Below are positions 6,287 to 8,426 of a DNA stretch of 8,426 nt, in pieces. Both the position numbers and the translations under genes were made by a program. The notes beneath the pieces were generated by a model. The model saw only the letters and a list, made by a program, of their open reading frames with translations. It made no database searches and was not told the origin of the DNA. Each line of letters opens with the position of its first letter. Position 1 is the stretch's first letter. This DNA comes from Elusimicrobiota bacterium (lineage in GTDB: Bacteria; Elusimicrobiota; Elusimicrobia; Elusimicrobiales; UBA9959), in NCBI GenBank assembly GCA_030639665.1, contig DAOWCC010000105.1, positions 1-8,426 of the forward strand, read 5' to 3'.

Positions 6287-6362
6287 ACCCTACCACCCGC
6301 AGAGACGCAAAAGCGTCTAAATACTGTGTGGCGCTATAGGCGCCACATGCAGCTGATAGGGT
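6287..6362. other. Nested inverted repeats that can form a two-hairpin, three-way junction
   Basis: An outer pair ACCCTA (6287-6292) and TAGGGT (6357-6362) encloses two perfect hairpins: AGACGC-AAAA-GCGTCT (6303-6318) and TGTGGCGC-TATAG-GCGCCACA (6327-6347, 8-bp GC-rich stem). None is followed by a T tract, so they are poor intrinsic terminators. Before the insertion this block would have lain directly after the nucleotidyltransferase stop. It could be a REP-like element, a structured RNA 3' end, or a recombination target; I recognise no known family. Confidence 0.6.
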
Positions 6363-6413
6363 AATCGAAAAGAACGCAGATTTTTGAGTTCTTTAAATAT
6401 TTCTCATTGCCTG

Positions 6414-6442
6414 TTGTCAGGACAGACTTAAAGAGTTAGAAT
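6414..6442 (+). promoter_or_regulatory. Likely sigma70 promoter for serC-serA
   Basis: TTGTCA (6414-6419) and TAGAAT (6437-6442) are 17 bp apart, each one base from consensus. Transcription would begin near 6449, giving a leader of about 70 nt to serC. A TGTC-AG-GACA palindrome (6416-6425) overlaps the -35 and could bind a regulator, though it is short. Confidence 0.6.
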
Positions 6443-6520
6443 TATTATAGTAGTAAATGCTATAGACATCTCGTTATCGCTAAAATTTAAGCACACATAC
6501 AAACTAAAAGGAGACACAAA

Positions 6521-7711
6521 ATGGAAAAGCCAGTTTCAAAACCCAATTGTCCTAATTTTTCCTCGGGGCCTTGCGCCAAAAGACCGGGGTGGAGCGTTGA
6601 TGTTTTAAAGAACGCTCTTGTAGGAAGATCACATCGCAGTAAAGAAGGAAAAGCGAAATTAAATGAAGTTTCCGCTCTGATGAAAGAAGTTCTCGGTTTG
6701 CCCGAAGATTACCGCATAGGCATAGTCGCGGGCTCGGATACCGGAGCTTTTGAACTTGCCATGTGGACTTTACTCGGCTCAAAGCCCGTAGATATCTTCG
6801 GTTGGGAAGCTTTCGGTAAAGACTGGATAAAAGATATAACCACTCAGCTTAAATTGGAGAATGTAAACGAATATAAAGCCGATTACGGCCAGCTTCCTCC
6901 TTTAACTAAAGCTGATTTTTCCCATGATGTTATTTTCACATGGAACGGCACAACCTCAGGCGTTAAAGTTCCCAATGCGGACTGGATTCCTTCTGAGAGA
7001 GAAGGACTTGTAATGTGCGACGCGACCAGCGGCGTATTTGCCATGGATATAGACTTTTCAAAACTTGATGTCGTGACTTTTTCCTGGCAGAAAGTTTTAG
7101 GCGGAGAAGCCGCCCACGGAATTCTTATCCTTTCACCTAAAGCTGTCAAAAGAATGGAAGAAAATGAGCCTAAAGTCACATGGCCTCTTCCCAAACTTTT
7201 CAGGCTTGCCAGCGGTAAGAAACTTAAACCGGGCGAACTTGAATACAGCACTGTAAATACACCTTCATTATTGTGTGTTGAAGATGCCCTTGATGCCCTT
7301 AAATGGGGACAATCTGTCGGAGGCCTGCAAGGTTTAATTACACGCTCCAATAATAATCTTAAAGCCATTGAAAATTGGGTTGAGAAAACGGATTGGATTG
7401 AGTTCTTATCAGATACGAAAGAGAACCGCTCAAATACTTCCATCTGTCTTAATATTTCGGCTGACTGGTTTGCAAAACTTGAGGATGCTGAAAAAACAGT
7501 GGCCGCCAAGAAAATAACTTCCATGTTAGCTAAAGAAGAAGTGGCCTATGATATCAATTCATACGGTAAAGCTCCCGCCGGAATCAGAATATGGGGCGGC
7601 GCGACCATTGAGACTTCAGATATCGAAGCTCTTTTGCCCTGGCTTGATTGGGCCTATTGTGAAGTTGCCAAAACTTATTCAGCGTCATGCTGCCAAGGAG
7701 ATTGTAAATGA
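6521..7711 (+). CDS. serC: Phosphoserine aminotransferase, Methanosarcina/alphaproteobacterial type
   Basis: This 396-aa PLP enzyme (EC 2.6.1.52) converts 3-phosphohydroxypyruvate and glutamate to phosphoserine and 2-oxoglutarate in the cytoplasm. It is not the E. coli-like form (NFSAGPA start) but the Methanosarcina-type subfamily: PNFSSGPCAKRPGW at 11-24, GRSHRSKEGKAKL at 35-47, TWNGTTSGVKVPNADW at 140-155, CDATSG with D167 facing the pyridine nitrogen, and FSWQKVLGGEAAHG with Schiff-base K191. VNTPSLLCVEDALDAL (245-260) and RSNTSICL (303-310) are also subfamily-typical. Length is normal. The tail is odd: it ends SASCCQGDCK, three Cys in six residues. AAGGAG lies 7 nt before ATG 6521. serA follows with a 4-nt overlap, so the two are coupled. 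Confidence 0.97.
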   Translation: MEKPVSKPNCPNFSSGPCAKRPGWSVDVLKNALVGRSHRSKEGKAKLNEVSALMKEVLGLPEDYRIGIVAGSDTGAFELAMWTLLGSKPVDIFGWEAFGKDWIKDITTQLKLENVNEYKADYGQLPPLTKADFSHDVIFTWNGTTSGVKVPNADWIPSEREGLVMCDATSGVFAMDIDFSKLDVVTFSWQKVLGGEAAHGILILSPKAVKRMEENEPKVTWPLPKLFRLASGKKLKPGELEYSTVNTPSLLCVEDALDALKWGQSVGGLQGLITRSNNNLKAIENWVEKTDWIEFLSDTKENRSNTSICLNISADWFAKLEDAEKTVAAKKITSMLAKEEVAYDINSYGKAPAGIRIWGGATIETSDIEALLPWLDWAYCEVAKTYSASCCQGDCK

Positions 7712-8426
7712 AAGTATTAATAGCCGATAAATCAGATAATATATGTGAAAAAATTCTTAGTGAAAACGGTATAGAGGCGGTTGTCAAAACCGGTATGACC
7801 CCCGATGAACTTAAAGGTTGTGTGGCCGAATATGACGGTGTAATCATCAGAAGCGCCACCACTTTAACCAAAGAAATAATTGACGCGGCAACCAGCCTTA
7901 AAGCCACAGTCAGAGCCGGCATAGGCGTCGATAATATCGACATTCCCGCCTGCACCGAGAAGAAAGTGCTTGTTATGAACACTCCCTTGGGCAATACCGT
8001 TTCAACAGCGGAGCATGCCATCGCCATGATGATGTCATTATGCAGATTCATTCCCCAGGCCAATGCCTCAACTCATGCCGGGAAATGGGAAAAGAAAAAA
8101 TACGGCGGCATTGAAGCTTTCGAAAAAACTTTGGGCATAATCGGTCTTGGAACCATCGGTTCCATAGTAGCCGATAGAGCTCTCGGTCTTAAGATGAAAG
8201 TTATAGCCTATAATCCCACATTAACCCCAGAGAAAGCCGCAAAACTCGGTGTTGAATGTGTTACTTTGGATGAGCTTTATAAAAGATCAGACTTTATCAG
8301 CTACCATGTTTCCATGAGAGACACCAGCAAAGGTATGATAAATAAAGAAGCCATCAGCAAAATGAAAGACGGCGTTAGAATTGTAAATTGCGCCCGCGGC
8401 GGCATCATGAATGAAGCCGATCTTAA
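7708..8426 (+). CDS. serA: D-3-phosphoglycerate dehydrogenase, N-terminal 239 residues (cut by window end)
   Basis: SerA (EC 1.1.1.95) oxidises 3-phosphoglycerate to 3-phosphohydroxypyruvate with NAD, the step before SerC. The frame opens at ATG 7708, overlapping the serC TGA (ATGA 7708-7711), with AAGGAG 7 nt upstream (7695-7700, inside serC). Visible are RAGIGVDNID (69-78), MNTPLGNTVSTAEHAIA (90-106), the Rossmann GLGTIG (146-151), DFISYHVSMRDTSKGMIN (195-212) and NCARGG with the substrate-binding R230. The catalytic His and any ACT or ASB domains lie beyond the window. The residue after the second Rossmann strand, usually Asp (YDP) to hold the adenosine ribose of NAD, is N169 (AYNP), which might loosen NAD preference. 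Another 2-hydroxyacid dehydrogenase is possible, but the serC overlap makes SerA by far the best call. Confidence 0.95.
   Translation, partial: MKVLIADKSDNICEKILSENGIEAVVKTGMTPDELKGCVAEYDGVIIRSATTLTKEIIDAATSLKATVRAGIGVDNIDIPACTEKKVLVMNTPLGNTVSTAEHAIAMMMSLCRFIPQANASTHAGKWEKKKYGGIEAFEKTLGIIGLGTIGSIVADRALGLKMKVIAYNPTLTPEKAAKLGVECVTLDELYKRSDFISYHVSMRDTSKGMINKEAISKMKDGVRIVNCARGGIMNEADL

Larger units (their letters stand above)
6184..6520. other. Gene-free 337-bp region upstream of serC
   Basis: No protein gene is supported here. From left to right it holds the reverse promoter of the exported-protein gene (6203-6231), a purine-rich GGAGAGGGGG run (6238-6247), direct repeat copy 2 (6258-6282), a nested hairpin cluster (6287-6362), and the serC promoter and leader (6414-6520). 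The leader has a weak TATAG/CTATA stem (6446-6450, 6460-6464). Confidence 0.6.

Noticed and set aside
6287..6362. Integron attC-like recombination site
   Set aside because: The block is a folded palindrome beside a one-gene segment, but the ends do not fit the RYYYAAC and GTTRRRY core sites and no integron integrase is present.
6883..7524. A 213-aa reverse-strand frame inside serC
   Set aside because: It lies entirely opposite a well-conserved PLP enzyme gene and shows no recognisable motif; it is a shadow of serC codons. The frame at 7584-8063 is the same kind of artefact over serC and serA.

Overview
The window reads as chromosomal DNA from an AT-rich, Gram-negative-looking, probably uncultured bacterium. 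By eye the coding regions are roughly 35-45% GC. Both TGA and TAA serve as stops and Shine-Dalgarno sites are mostly clear. The gene content (receiver/AraC response regulator, envelope sugar-transfer genes, a SerC of the Methanosarcina/alphaproteobacterial type) does not fix a phylum. Elusimicrobiota- or Omnitrophota-like lineages are a guess only.

Layout: (1) 1-587, minus: a response regulator whose receiver domain is cut by an in-frame TGA at 378-380 and whose 3' end lies outside the window. (2) 588-972: no gene; a possible promoter and leader for gene 1, then two stretches of degenerate 8-bp repeats. (3) 973-1683, minus: a receiver plus AraC-type HTH regulator, best started at an ATG at 1683 rather than the TTG at 1701. 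(4) 1728-4292, minus: a three-gene envelope glycosylation set in transcription order: DPM1-like GT2 transferase, SAM methyltransferase, and a multi-pass PMT/ArnT-like glycosyltransferase. The last two overlap by ATGA. (5) 4482-5477, plus, divergent from that set: a sugar-phosphate nucleotidyltransferase with a left-handed beta-helix tail. (6) 5557-6183, minus: a small exported Cys-containing protein of unknown family with its own near-consensus promoter. (7) 6184-6520: no gene; holds that promoter, a second copy of the nucleotidyltransferase 3' end, a hairpin cluster and the serC promoter. (8) 6521-8426, plus: serC-serA, overlapping by ATGA, with serA cut by the window end.

How the genes work together: the nucleotidyltransferase can make an NDP-sugar. 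The DPM1-like enzyme can transfer a sugar from an NDP-sugar to polyprenyl phosphate. The integral-membrane transferase uses that class of lipid-linked donor outside the membrane, and the methyltransferase could decorate the glycan. SerC and SerA catalyse two consecutive steps of serine synthesis from 3-phosphoglycerate.

The most unusual structure is at 5448-6282. A perfect 25-bp direct repeat, made of the last codons of the nucleotidyltransferase gene, brackets a 785-bp AT-rich segment that carries only the exported-protein gene and its promoter. The downstream copy keeps the same reading frame and its own stop codon, as expected if the segment entered the 3' end of the gene and rebuilt it. 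No recombinase is visible. The other anomaly is the single nonsense codon in an otherwise intact receiver domain.
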